From Meloidogyne chitwoodi (Eukaryota; Nematoda; Chromadorea; Rhabditida; Meloidogynidae): a DNA stretch of 64,000 nucleotides. Shown here piece after piece: positions 1-13,233 of the stretch (the stretch's first letter is position 1; each line of letters starts with the position of its first letter). A program made the position numbers and the translations under genes. The notes beneath the pieces were generated by a model that saw only the letters and a program-made list of their open reading frames with translations, did no database searches and was not told the DNA's origin. The stretch is from contig JACZZP010000009.1 in the NCBI GenBank assembly GCA_015183035.1, positions 1,116,001 through 1,180,000 on the forward strand. The letters are read 5' to 3'.

Positions 1-1060
1 AATTGACAAAATATTATAATATTAAATTCTAAATTTAACTGAGGAAATAAAGTTTTTTAATATATTTTTTATAAACTTTGATCTTTTTTTAAATATTTAA
101 TAATTTAATATATTTATTTTTTATCATTTAATTTTATATAAAAAAGAGACATTAACTCTTTTTTTTACTTAAAATAAATATTAATATTCAATTGTCATTA
201 TTTTATTTGTCAAATTATATTGATATAAAAGTCATATGTATAAAAAAAGAAGAATATTTTGCAATTTTATTAAATATATTTATTTAAGTTAAAATAAAAT
301 AATTTATTCATTTTTTTAGTTAAAAATAAACTTTTTTACTACTTCTTTTTCAATATTTTAGTCTAGTCTTAATTTGTATTTTATTGAACAAAATAATTTT
401 TAAAGTAATTTAAATTAATTTTTGATATTTTATAATAAATTAAATATAAATTTACTTAACTTTTTTTATTTATTAAAATTTTATTCTCGTCATTTATTAA
501 TTTTGCAAATATTATCTCTTTCTTTTTTTTTTCTATCACAGCATTTATATATTACTTTTGCAGAAAATTAAATTATAAAAATTTTTTTTGTTTTTGCAGG
601 CCTAAAAAAGACTAGCTAGATAAAAAAATTAATAAATATCATTTTAGAGACTAGTAAACATTAAACAGCTCTTTCCACAGAGCACAACTCTTGTCAAACA
701 TTTGAGAGGAGAAAATTAGTAAAGAGGACTGCCTATAAATAAATAAAAGAAAAAAGAGAGAAAGAGAGAAATAGAAAAGTTAATAATGTAATGTCGAGAA
801 TTGAATATTAAAAAAAATTTTAGGAATAAATTACTTGGCATTTCTTTTCTTTTTTTCTTTTTCTTCTTTTAAAATAAATAATCTCTTGGCATTTATTCAC
901 GTTGAAATGCGCACGCTTTGCTTTTTTTCCCATCCTTTTCACTCTCTTTTTTTCTATTTATTTTATGTATAAAATAAAATTTTACAAATAGAATACCTAA
1001 TATTAAATACATCTTTCATTCCTTCATTCATGTAAATATATACATATTTTATTGGTAGGG
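1..1060. other. A+T-rich intergenic sequence
   Basis: Very A+T-rich DNA dominated by poly-T and poly-A runs. No convincing coding exon, RNA gene or repeat was seen on either strand. Confidence 0.6.
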
Positions 1061-1406
1061 GACGATTCAGAGTAGCCGGTTCTTTTTGGCCATAACTTTT
1101 TTATTTCTTAACCGATCTGAATAGTTCTTTTATTAATCAGCAGTATCCGATAAACGGATAAAATTAACCAATTGGACCGATCCAATCAGATCACTCAACA
1201 AAAAGTTAAAGCTCGATAAAAGTGGAAAATCTTGATTTTCGTGTTTTTCGGGCATAACATTTTTTAAAAACAACTGATCGGTCAAATTAGTGAAAAGACT
1301 CTACTTTTCGAAATATTTCGAATGAAATAAAAATTAAATTATTTGAAAAGGTTTAAAATGAAAAAAGTTATACGAGCTACTCTGAATCGGCCGACTCTGA
1401 ATCATC
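1061..1406. repeat. MITE-like element with inverted ends
   Basis: The left end reads GACGATTCAGAGT and the right end is its inverse with one mismatch (1394-1406). The right arm carries a second inverted copy (GCTACTCTGAATC near 1376), so the terminal motif is duplicated there. The interior has a 'GGCCATAACTTTT' stretch resembling those in the 61.8-62.9 kb element. No clear target duplication was found. The short reading frame beginning at 1343 lies partly in this element and is not believed to be a gene. Confidence 0.55.
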
Positions 1407-2122
1407 CTTTACGTATTTTTTCTCTTTACGCTCTTTTAATTTTTTATATTGCCATTAAAAAATTAAATATTTTTTTAATAAATAAATGCCTTTCTAATAT
1501 TTATTTATTTATATTTTTGCAAAAATTTTTTTTACGTTGCCATTGCTACAAACTATTTACTACAATATCTTGTAATTATTTATTATTTGTTTATTAACTT
1601 TCTCTGTTATAATTTAAAATATTTTTTTGTTATTAAGTGCAAATTTATTTATTAAAATATTAAAAAAAATTATTTGTCTCGACAAACTTCCATTCTTTTT
1701 TTTTTAATTATTAAAATTGAAAGAAGTATTTACGTAAAAGGATGATAGATTTCTCTCTTTTATAATTATTTTATTATAACAAAAGAAATAAATCTTTAAT
1801 TTTTAAATAAAAATTAATTTAAATAATTTTTTTAAAAAAATATTTAAGAATTTTGAATATTTTATAAATGACTTTAATTTATTTTAATTTAAGATCTTAA
1901 TATTCTATTTAATTAAAATAATTAATATATTTAAAATTTTAGTTTCTTTTTCCGATCCTTTTCTGTTGCAATTTTTTGCCAATTTTTATGTCTACTTAAA
2001 ATATATTTGTGTAAAATTAAATAAACCTTCATTTATCTTTAATAATTTATATAAATATATATTCTTTTTTTTTAACAGAAAATAAAAATATTATTATAAA
2101 TTAATAATAAAAAACAACAAAT
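1407..2122. other. Intergenic, upstream of the F-box gene
   Basis: A+T-rich. The pyrimidine-rich tract ending in AACAG at 2078, 45 bases before the first ATG of the next gene, looks like a trans-splice acceptor. Nothing else was recognised. Confidence 0.5.
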
Positions 2123-4531
2123 ATGCCAATTGTTGAAAGAAATAATATTTCTTCATTTTTTGATTCTATAGATTTTGTTCAAGTAGTTCAATCTCCTCTT
2201 AAACCTTTAACTGATTTATGTCGATTAAAATATAAAAAAGCTCGTTTTGAATTAAATAATAAAAATATTGCGGAAAAATTACCAGAGATATTATGGATTA
2301 GAATATTTTCATATCTTGGACCTTTGGATAGAATATCACTTGGAAAATGTTCAAAACGTTTACAATTATTAACTTTTCATTGGAAAGATGTCAATTCTTT
2401 GGAAATTCGTCCAGAATGGGAAAATGGTTTTTCTTTTTTTTTTATAATTAATTTATTTTTTAAAAGATGGAGGAGTTTCTTCAAATTATTGTCCTTCTTC
2501 TTCACCAATTTCTTCACAAACAACAACAACAGGAGGAGGAGTTTCTTCTTTAGGACATCGTTGTCGTCTTCCCTCTCTTCGTTTAAAATCAAGATATTTA
2601 CCAAAAAATTTTAAAATTCGTTTAAATTTTACTTCTGGACATTCAGAAAATATTAAAACAAATAATTTATTAAATGATTCTGAACAATCTGAAAAAATTT
2701 TAAAAAATTTATTTTGTCGATTAGGAGGAGGAAATAATAATAATCAGGAAGGAGGGTCAAAAATAGTAGAATTAACTATTTGGGATGCTTGTATTTCTGA
2801 AAGATTAAAAAATAATATTATTCGTTTTTGTTATCAATCACTTTGTTGTTTACGTCTTTGGGTTTATTTAATTAATTAAATTAAATATTTTTAATTTTAA
2901 TTTTAGAATTGTGGTCGTTGGTTAACTAATAATACTCCATCACCTTTATTAATTTCTTTAATTAATTTAAATTCATTAAAACAATTATTTATATTAGATT
3001 CTTCTTCTACTTTTAATAATAATTCAATAATCGAATCTTCTTCTTATTCTTCAAATTCTTTTTTTTCTTCTTCTTCCTCAACAACAACATCTTCCTCTTC
3101 CTCTTCCTCTTCCTCTTCTTCTTCTTCTTCTCCAACAACAACAACAAAATATATTTTTTCTAAAATTTTGGCAAAATCAATAAATTCTCAATTAGAAGAA
3201 ATTCAATTAACAAATTGTCATATTTCTCTTAGTGCTTTTGAATTAATTTTATTAAAATGTGGAGAATCTCTTAAAAGATTATCAATTGGCTATACTTTTG
3301 GAAAAGAACAAAAAAGATGTCAATATTTACAATTATTATTAAAATTTAAAAAATTAAATGATTTGGATTTACCTCCATTTATTTTTCATTTGGGTGATCA
3401 ACCACAACCTGACATTTTTGGACAAAAACTTTTAAAAGAATTAAAAAATCTTAAAGCATTTGGATTTAGGTTTTATTTTATTATTAAATTATTTATTTAT
3501 TTATTTTTAAAAAAAAAGACATTTTAATTCTTCTGCTTTATTTTATTTTATTAAATATTATTTACCTAAAAATATTCGTGTTTTACGTGTTCATCATAAT
3601 TCTCGTCGAATTCCAAATTTTGCTGAACTTGGAATAATTAAAAAAGAATCCTGTTTAAATAATAATTGTTCTTCTCCTTCTTCTTCTTTATCTTCTTCTT
3701 CTTCTTCTTCAAAATGTCAAAAAAAACATTCAGCTAGTTCTCAATGTTCTTTATTATCTGATAATTCTTCAATTAATTTACCTGAACAACAAAAACAAAT
3801 AAAAAATATTTTATCTTCTAATTCTTCTTCTGCATGTTCAACACTTTCATGGCCAGGAAATTCTAAAAAATCTTTTTCTGTTGGGCCTGAAGATGAACAA
3901 ATATCTCTTGCTACTTCTTCTACTTGGTTATTAAAACTTTTTATTTTTTTTAAATAATTAATTAATTTTTTAGGTGTACTTTAAATACAGAAGATTTACA
4001 TAATAATAATAAAGAAATTAAAGAAAAATCAACAAAATTATTTAAAAATAGAAAATTAACAATTTTTGCTATTGCTGAAGAACGTCAAATTATAAAAAGA
4101 AAGAGACGTCAAAAAAGATTAAGAAAAAATAAATTTAATGGAATTGATGTTATTTATGTATTTATTTTTAATTTAATTTAATTAATTTATTTATTTTAAA
4201 GGTTTCCGCTTCAGAAGCTCAAATTTCACAAGAAGGTTTTTATTTAATACTTTTTTTTATTAAATAATAATAATTAAAATTATCTTTTAAATAAAATAAA
4301 ATATTTTTATTTTAAGTACTTGGACGTATGGGAGGAGAACAAATTCAATCACCTTATGTTTATACAACAAATCAAAATAATAATAATTATCAAAATTCTT
4401 CTTCTTCTTCTTCTTTTGGTAGAGGAGGACAAGGAATTAGAGTAATACATGGTGATTTAGTTAAAACAATTCCTCTTTCATCTCTTGGAATGGAATCTGA
4501 TTGGGAAAGTGATTATGATGATGATAATTAA
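2123..4531 (+). CDS. F-box protein with LRR-like repeats
   Basis: Seven exons read well: 2123-2426, 2467-2862, 2908-3469, 3519-3926, 3974-4148, 4202-4235 and 4317-4531, giving about 697 residues. Residues around 50-95 form an F-box (EKLPEILWIRIFSYLGPLD), the fold that binds Skp1 in SCF ubiquitin ligases. Downstream, leucine-rich stretches such as LEEIQLTNCHISLSAFELIL resemble degenerate LRRs, the usual substrate-binding half of FBXL proteins. Long serine, asparagine and threonine runs coded by TCT/TCA interrupt the repeats. The C-terminus is acidic (ESDWESDYDDDN). The start follows a likely trans-splice acceptor ending at 2078. The substrate cannot be told from sequence. The F-box is confident; the LRR assignment is less so. 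Confidence 0.82.
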
Positions 4532-5062
4532 TTAATTAAATTAATTTTTATTTAATTTTATTTATTTTAATTATTTTAATTAATTAATTAATTATTTTTT
4601 ACCCAGTAATCTGTAATTTTTTTCCTTTGTTTTTTTAAAGAAAATATTCTTTCATTTTTTCATACAAAAAATTATATTTTTATTTTTTTATAATATTTTT
4701 AATTTTACGTAATAAATATTTTTGTTTCTTTTATTTTGTTTTTATTTAATTAAAAAAGAAATTAAATATTTATTTATTACCTGGGTAACAAAATATTTTT
4801 ATAAAAGGAGTGGCAGTTAAAATAATTAAATATTATTTATTTTTTTAAATTTAGTCTAATTTTGCCTTTCTTTTATATTTTTAAAATAAAAAAATAAATA
4901 AAAATATACCTTCACTCAATAAATAAATTTTTTTTAAATTACTTTTTTCTTTAATAGTTTGGAGAATATATTCTAATTTATATAAAAAAATATGAAAATA
5001 AACTATCCTTATTTTTATTTATTTTATTAAAAATAAATTTAATTAAAAAAAATTTTTTGTTA
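4532..5062. other. Intergenic between F-box and RGS genes
   Basis: A+T-rich spacer of about 530 bases between two genes on the same strand. No recognisable element was seen. Confidence 0.5.
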
Positions 5063-7119
5063 ATGTGGAGAAGTTATGCAGCAGCAAATAATAATATTAT
5101 ATTTACTCCAAAAAGGTAAATATTTATTAATTTTTAAAAATTATTTTATTTAAATAATTATTATATTTCAATTTAATAATTAAAATAATTTATTTTTATT
5201 GTTGTCATGACAATAATAAAATAATTTATTAAAAAAAAAGAAATATTTTAATTTTATCTAAAATATCCTTTATTTTTTAACAATTAAAAAAGTTTTTAAA
5301 CATTTTTTTTAATTTATTTTATTTATAAAAAATATTAAAAAAAATATTTTTATTAAATAAAATTTAAAAATTATTCATATTTTATTAAAATGAATAGACT
5401 TTAAATTATTAAAAATAAATAAATAAATATATTATTTTTATTTAAATTTCCTTTTTATTATTATTTTTGTAATTATAAAGCTATTATTTACTTAAATATA
5501 TTTTTTTAATAAAATAATAATTTCCTTAATTTTAAAAGGAAAAATATATCCGCTCATTCTTCACATTCATTGTCAACAAAAAATTCACCAAATAATAAAA
5601 ATAAATTATTTAATAGACGTTCTTCTTCATTTAATTCATCATTTGAAGATTCTTCTAATATATTTGAACAAAAAGAAGAAGAAAATTTAAAAATAAATAA
5701 TTCTAATATTATTAAAAGTATATTAAATTTAAATAAATAAATAAATATATTTTAGATATTAATAATAATAATATTAATTTGGAAATGCCACCAATTAAAG
5801 ATATTTCAGCAGTTAATGGCATGAGAGATATTAATGATGGAAAGGTTTATTTTTTATATACAAGAATATATTAATAAATAAATAAATATTTATTATTTAT
5901 TTATTATTAGCCTGTTCCAAATATGTTTGAAAAAGACTCTCGTAGTGACGCACCTTTACCTCAAATGCCAACAACTGATGGTATTGAGGTAAAATAATTT
6001 TTAAAAAATAAAAGTTTAACAAATATTTTTATAAAATTAATATTTAAATATATATTTTTTACAAACAGTATCCCCGTGCAGCCTCATGGAGTTCTTCAAC
6101 AGTTGCTGAAATAATGAGAGATAAAATTGGTTAAAATAAATAAATAAATAAATTAATTAATTATTTAAAATAGGTCGTCAAGTATTTCGTTGTTTTTTGC
6201 ATGAATCTCTTGCAGAAGAAAATTTACTTTTTATTGAAGAAATAGAAAAAATGAAAAGAGAAAAACAACCTGAAAAAATTAGACAAGGAATAAAAATATT
6301 ATTAGATAAATATGGGCAATATATAAATTTAAGTAGTGTTGCAATGAGTGTTTGTTTTTTATTATTTTAAATTTAAATTTAATTTTTTTAGAAATTAAAA
6401 GAAGCAACAAAATCAGAAATACCAGATCCAAAAGCATTAGAATGTTCTCATAAAGTAATTTTTAAATATATTTTTTAATTTTAATTTAATATAATAGGAA
6501 ATATATAAATTACTTGAAAATGATCAATTTCCACGTTTTCGACGTTCAAAATTATATTTAGAATTTCTTGAACAATTATTACCTCGTTCTTATGCAGAAC
6601 GTTGGATGACTTCATTTGATGCTCTTTTAGGTAATCAAGTTGGTAGACATCATTTTCGTCAATTTCTTTTTAATGTACACGCTGAAGAAAATTTACGATT
6701 TTGGGTAATTAATATTTATTAAAATAATTAATATATATATTTTTAAAAGGAATCTGTTATTGAATTTCGTCAATTAAAAAATAAATCTATTGCTATGTTA
6801 AATATGAGCAGAACAATTCAACAACAATTTCTTCGTGAAGGAGCACATAATGAAGTAAAAAAATTAATTTTAATTTTTTATTTAAATTTAAAAAAAGGTT
6901 TTTCTTCCTTTTGGTTTACGTCAACGTGTTGAAAAAAAAATTAGAGAAAAAAATGTTGACGAATCAGTTTTTGATGAAGCAGTAAAACATATTGAACAAA
7001 TTCTTAAAAATGATCCTTATGTTAGATTCATAAATTCAAAAGTTTAATTTTAAAAAAAATGATTAAAAATAATTATTTTTTTTAAGGAATATAATGATCT
7101 TTTGGCAAAATTGCACTAA
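5063..7119 (+). CDS. rgs-3: Regulator of G-protein signalling with two RGS domains
   Basis: Eleven exons give about 395 residues: 5063-5115, 5539-5717, 5756-5844, 5911-5988, 6069-6129, 6174-6349, 6392-6454, 6498-6704, 6750-6854, 6898-7041 and 7087-7119. RGS domains act as GTPase activators for G-alpha subunits. There are two: the first begins near GRQVFRCFLHESLAEENLLF, the second near VGRHHFRQFLFNVHAEENL and ends with AVKHIEQILKNDPYVRFINS. Two tandem RGS domains and no DEP or GGL domain is the layout of C. elegans RGS-3, which dampens Gq-type signalling in sensory neurons; the symbol rests on that layout. The N-terminus is low complexity (Asn, Ser, Lys). It ends DLLAKLH before TAA. The start lies in a very short first exon and is the least certain part. 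Confidence 0.85.
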
Positions 7120-7789
7120 AATTACAAAAAGTAAAAAAATGATTTAAAAAAATTTTTCAATAATTTTAATCAAATAATATATTTTTAACTTTTCAATCTT
7201 TTTTAAATCTTCTTTTTTCTGTTCTAAAATCTTTTCAAAAATATAGTGTTTATATAAATTTTTATTAAAAAAAAATAAAGAAATATATTTACATAAATTT
7301 ATCAAAGGCTAATACTTAATTTAAAAAGAAAATAGGCAAAATATTTAAAGAAAAAGAAAATAGATTAAATTATTTAAATATTTTAATGATGATCACAAAT
7401 GTAAAAACAACAACAGGTAATTAAAATTAGTATTAAAAAAAAGAAGTGTTTTTTTAATGGAATGAACAATTTGAGTACCTATATATAATTTTTAAAAATA
7501 AATGTGTCAAAATTAAATTTAGAATGATAAGTTTTATTAAAAAGGCTAGAATTTTATGTTGGGAAACAAGTATTTATTTTTTAAAAATTTTTTGTTCTTC
7601 TATCATGGTAAAATAAAATATAAATACTGTAAAATTGTTTTAAATTTTAAAATTAATTAATTCTAGCTTAATAATAAAAAAACAAATTTAAATAGAGAAT
7701 TATAATTTTAAACTATTTAGTTTCTCAGAGTTAATCAAATACTGAATTTTCCATTCTAAAAATGTTTTAAATATTTATTAAATTGTTAA
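7120..7789. other. Intergenic between convergent genes
   Basis: Spacer between the convergent RGS and TBC-2 genes. It presumably holds both 3' ends; several AATAAA-like hexamers are present. No other feature was seen. Confidence 0.5.
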
Positions 7790-10700
7790 TTAATAAAAAA
7801 CTTGATGTTGAATATAATAATTGTGGCGACGTGATTCAATAAGCCTTGCAGGAAATGGATTTAAATTATTGAAGGCAATCTATAATTTAAAAAAATAATA
7901 ATTAAATTAATTAAATTTTTTTTTACTTTTGCTAAAACTTTATAATCTGTAACAAATGTCGATAAATTACTTAAACAAATGTGTACACCGGAAAATGAAG
8001 TACATTCAAGTAAGCGAAGTTCAACAATTCTTAAAATGGCTAAAGCAAAACGAAAAAGTACCTTCAATAATAATAAAAAAAGAGATTTATATTTAATTTA
8101 AAAAAAAACAAACTTTATTGCCTTCATAGAGAAAAACATCAAAAATCTTTAAAAATATTTTATGTTTAATAAAAATAAATAAAAATACCTTTATGTAAAC
8201 CTTAAGAAATAAAATTTAAAAAATAATAATAATTTAAAAATAACTGTGTGAGAAAGAACATCAACAAAGACTGTGAGAAACCAGCTAAGAGTAAATACAG
8301 ACAAATTAACTTCCAACTTTTGTAAATGAGCATGCAATGCAGGCATTTTATCCTGTACTAAATCAAGTAAAACTCTTTGGTCTATAACTGCTCCAACAAG
8401 ATTTGAAGAATAATAATTTAATGGTTGTAAATGTTCTACACAAGCAACCAAAAACCAAAAGGCCTTTTTTAAATAATTTAAGATATTTTTAAAGTAAAAT
8501 TATTTTACCTCAGATTCTTCAAGGTATAAAAGTCCAATAGCCCCAATTCTATTTAATCCCTAAAAAAATAAAATAAAAATACAAAAATATATTTATATAT
8601 GTACCTGACAATATTCAACACTTTTATTGTGAAAACGAAAAGCATAAAGAATATTCTTTAAAGCACCAGCTTTTGGGCTTTGCTCTGTTTCAAATAATTT
8701 ATTGTTAGGTAAAGTACGAGCCAAATCCAAATCAATCTAACAATAAGCAAAAAATGCTTTTAAAATTCAGAATAATTTACCTGCTTAAGAGCTGGATCAT
8801 CATCCGTAAGATATTTTTGTGATTTTCGTAAAAGACATTCATAATAACCATTTCCTGCTTCTACTTGAGTTGATTCAACATGAAAATCAACAAGTCTTAA
8901 AATTAAAAATATTCTGTTTAAAAAATAAAATATACCCGCTCCAAACTCTTCTTCTATATGCATGAGGAACACCACATCGAACTAAGGATTTTAAATGTTG
9001 ATCAGGACTAAGAGGATGGAGAACATGATTAACAAGAAATGAATCCCATCGTGCCAACCAATTAACAAATTCCTGAAAATAGTATATAAAAATATTTTTT
9101 TTCTAATATACTTGATTATTTCCAGGCTCAACAAGTGAAAGAATATCATCTGATCGCTTTTGTGAATCTGCTGCCAAGCGAAGAAGTAAATCTTTATTTT
9201 GTGAAAGAATAAATGGTTTTTCTTTTAATTCATTAAAATAGGCAAAATATGAAGTTGATGGCACAGATGAAGAAATACCAGATTGTTCGAAATCAGCCTT
9301 ATTTATTAATAAATAATTGTATATGTATGTATGTAAATAATTACATTCTGTTCTAAAATGGACTTCTGTTCATCTTTCAAATTTACTACATCACCACCAA
9401 CAGATTGTAGGTCTTTTATAGATTCTTGACATGAAATTTTAGAAATATCAGATCTTCGAGATTTTTGTGATGTCAAATAAAATCCAAGTGAATCAGTTTC
9501 TGGATCAGCATTCTGAAGAATTCCTGCATTTAAATCTTCAAATGCAGCTATTGGAATTCCTTCTGGGTTTGAAATTGCGGTAGAAAGTGCTGCTCTTGAT
9601 TTCAACTAATAAAAAAATAAAAATAAATAAATAACATTATTTACAGCTTCAGAAGCCAAAGTATTAGAATTGTTAACTCTAAAAGGAGAAAGAGGTCGAG
9701 ATACTTCCTCCACCAAATCCTGAATTACTGATGGCTCGATAACTGTAAAGTATTATTACATAAATTAAAAAAAGTATAGTAAACACCTCGTTTTGAAGGC
9801 TGATCGGAAGAACGAAAATGGTTTAGCAACTTTAAAAAATAAAATATGTTTATTTTACATAAGTATACCATAACATAACGGCTTTTCATTTGATAATAAA
9901 ATGCTTCAAGGCTAAAATTCTGTCGAATCAAACGACGTTCACGTTCTTCGAGAGACTGAATAATTCTCTGAAGTTCTAAAAATAAATTTTTTTTGTAAAA
10001 TTAATTATAAAAAAAACAAACCAATAACTTCATTATTTAAAAATTTGTTTTGATTTTTATATCCTTCAATTAAATCTTGCATTTCATTTAGATCGCTTAC
10101 TGCTGTCTCTGCCAATACATTTTTTGTAGCATAATCTGTTGGAGTGCCGTAATCAACCAGCAATGCCTCAGGAACTTCTGCTATAAATTTAAAGAAATAA
10201 AAGAATTTTAAAACAAATAAACGTGATGTATTCATATGTCCAGTAGATCGATTTCGTATTGAATTCCTTATTGGAGCAGCAGTGGAATGCTGATCAACTA
10301 AACGTAAAATTAATTCTTCTTTGGTTCTAACGGATTCTTGATAAGCCTCAACTGTTGCATTCAAAGAACTATTTTCAATTTCCAATTGTCTTAATAAATT
10401 AAATTTTATTTAAATAAAATATCAAATAATTTGTTAACCTATTATCTGCATTTAAAGTTTCAATATCTCTTCTAAGCTGTGAAGCAGTAAATTGAATATT
10501 TGTGTAAGCCTGTTCACGCTCCAAGACAAATGCTAACTTATCCATATCAGATGAAGCATCGATACAATATTGTTGCCTATCAAAATTTAATTAAAAAAAA
10601 CATAATGAATTAAAAATATGAAAATTATTTACTATTTAAAATTTTATAAATCATTTTAATCCTACTCCAAAAAAGCGTCCCAAATGTAGGGTATAAGACC

Positions 10701-12026
10701 AAAGTGAAGTTATATACCTTAAAAGATTAAACTGCACTTACAAGGCCTCCTTTTCATTATGTGCAGAAACAACACTCTTTTTCAATGAAGTTACTAAATC
10801 CTGATAGACAACTAAGTCATCAGCTAACTCAAAACACTTATTACGTAATTGATTGAATGTTCTAATAAACTAAAAAAAAGAATTTTAATTAAAAGCTTTT
10901 TAACAATTACTTCAGCGCACTTATCACAGTTTTCACGAGGTTGTGGAAAGGCAGAATATGAAAGATCACAATGATTTTGTGAGGCATTTCTAAGAAAATA
11001 CTTAAAAATAACATTTTAAGAAAATAAACCTTATTGAATTCCTAGACCTTCGAAAAAGTTTTGTTGGCAAATTTATTTGATGAGTTTCTTCATTAACTTT
11101 AGTAATCAAATTCTCTATAGATTGAATATGACAGATCGGTGGAGGAATATCAAGACTACCAGGGTGAAGTCCTCCGTTTTCATTTAGATAAAAAACAGAC
11201 TTAGGTTCAACCTAAAATAGTGGGAGATTTTGATTTAAATAAAATTATCACATCAATATATCTATCATGAGTTTGGTTCATTCGGTTCAAACTACTAGAC
11301 TGTTTGTTATGATCGATTTTTTGATCAAAAGCAACCTAAAAACAGTTAAACAAATAAAATAAACAACAAACTTCATGATTTTCACGTCCATCTGACTTAA
11401 CTTCAATTGAATTCTCTTTTAAATTTTGTTGATAATATTGTTTTCGATTGTATTGTAAGGAACTAAGCCATTCAAATCGAAATTTATTGTCAGGTGCCTC
11501 CAAAATATAACATTCATTATCAACGCTAAAATCTTAATTATTTTATATTGGTAAAAAACTAACTGAATCTCAAATATTCCAGAATCTCGTGGATTAAATG
11601 TGAAAGCAGCACCAGACAGAACGATTCGTCCAGCACAATTAAAATCACTGGGACTCTTATACCTTTAAATAAAGCTAATTTACAATTAATGATTTTGTCT
11701 ATTGCTGAGATAAAAAATGAATTAAAAGAATCTCAAAGATAATCTCATTTTTAATTTATTTTGATGGTAGTAAAAGTATGCGATCGTCTATTTTAACAAT
11801 GATATTATATTTTTACCAATATAAGACAGGTGCCTCTTTTGGAAGTATAAACCAATATTTCTTCTTTGTAAGACCAACGATTGGTCGTTGCTCATGCTAA
11901 AAAAATTGTAAAAAATTAAATGAAAAAATTTCAAACCTTGTATAAATATCCGTCCATTCTTGATCCTCTTAATTTTGATTCAGGTTCATTCTCAATATCT
12001 AGAAAATTAAAGTCAGAATCCAACAT
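7790..12026 (-). CDS. tbc-2: PH and coiled-coil RabGAP of the TBC1D2/TBC-2 type
   Basis: A multi-exon gene of roughly 1,000 residues. From the N-terminus: a PH domain (GYLYK, KKKYWFILPKEAPVLYWYK, then FEWLSSLQ), a long coiled-coil middle (for example LRRDIETLNADNRQLEIENS), and a C-terminal TBC domain. Both catalytic fingers are intact: Arg in IDLDLARTLPNN and Gln in VEYCQGLN. The domain continues through NLVGAVIDQRVLLDL, SWFLTVFVDVL and FLYEGNKVLFRFALAI. PH plus coiled coil plus TBC is the TBC1D2 (Armus) layout; C. elegans TBC-2 acts on RAB-5 during endosome maturation. The chosen ATG opens MLDSDFNFLDIENEPESK just before the PH domain. The gene ends RRHNYYIQHQVFY. It is divergent from the LAAT-1-like gene, with dispersed repeat A between them. 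Confidence 0.9.
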
Positions 12027-12250
12027 CTTTCTCAATAGGTATCTTAAAATAGGTATAATCAATATGTTTTATCAAAATATGCACTAAATATGCATAAGAA
12101 ATGCGAAAAATTCTTTAACAATAAAATTTATTTGACTATAATGCCAAATCAGCCCCTGTTCCTTTTTCTCTTTCTTTTTGTAAACTTGTAAAATTCTGAA
12201 AAAATGCTGAATGATAAAGCTTCTATCGAAATCCGAGAATAAAAATTCAA

Positions 12251-13127
12251 CGTAAAAACAAATTTAGCTTAGACTCAAATAGTGTGACTCAAATATTAAA
12301 CGAATCTAGTTATATCCCACTTTGTCGCAGAAAATGCAGTTTCGCCGTCAGTGCTGACAGACCATTTCGTCCAATATTAGTCTTATGTCTATTTGTCTAT
12401 TACGTTTTGTCTAAAACCAAAGGGTATAGGACTGAAAACTTGTGCAAAAAAATTAGAGTCTCAAATCATTAGAGCTATTCCTCGTGGTACTTTGATTTTG
12501 AGCTCTAATTTCTGCAAAAATAGATATGGATCTTGAGCAATAATGCTCTGATATTTCACCAATATGTTCTTGTATTGTAAATCTGGCGAGAAATCGATGT
12601 AATAAAGAGATTCGGAGCTGTATATGAAACGATATGGAGTAAAGCAAAAAAATGTCAATTTGTCATGGTTTTACACTCAGATAGAGCAGCGAAGTGAATG
12701 TATGATATAGTTTACATACTGATCTATCCATTCGTTACATTTTTTCAATACGACCCAATGCTTACATTTGACATATTGCCTTTTCGAATTCAGAATATCA
12801 AAAAAGTTGAGACTCAAATGTGTATAATTTGATGAAAAAAATTTTTCTAAATTTATGCCTGACCATTTCGTCCACTGGTATTTTGTACAAATCCAATCCT
12901 TTTTTGCCTGTACATTTTGTCTTCAAAACCTGTTGAAGCCTATACCTTTGGGTTTTGCTTAAAAACGAAAGAATGTGTAAATTAAGAGAGCATGAAAAGA
13001 AAAAAAGTAAAAATGAGAGAGAATAATGAATGTATTTTTCTCTTTGTGAGCTGATAGAGTTCTTCTATTTCCCAAAATTCGCTGTGTTATTTTGAATTGG
13101 TTCATCTTAAATTTAGGCACTCCTTAA
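12251..13127. repeat. Dispersed repeat, copy A
   Basis: The two ends match the ends of copy B (56998-58198) in the same orientation. The left end shares ACTCAAATAGTG, CCCACTTTGTCGC, TTTCGCCGTCAGTGCTGACA and ACCAAAGGGTATAGGA. The right end shares CTTAAAAACGAAAGAATGTG and the stretch up to TTATTTTGAAT. The middles differ. Within this copy ACCAAAGGGTATAGG (near 12415) is inverted as CCTATACCTTTGGGT (near 12940), so the ends are partly palindromic. Short reading frames inside it (12284-12658) are not believed to be genes. It fills the space between the divergent TBC-2 and LAAT-1 genes. Confidence 0.75.
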
Positions 13128-13233
13128 GGTCTTTTTCTTTTAAGTTTTGGATTCCTTAATATTAAATTTAACAACAATTAAATTAATTTTTTTAAACAGA
13201 TTTTTCTTTTGTAATTTGTTAAATGTTTTCCTA

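Noticed and set aside
3061..3140. TCTTCC-rich stretch as a microsatellite outside genes
   Set aside because: It lies in frame within exon 3 of the F-box gene and encodes a serine run.
12284..12658. Several 60-residue open frames
   Set aside because: They lie wholly within dispersed repeat A on both strands and share no family features.
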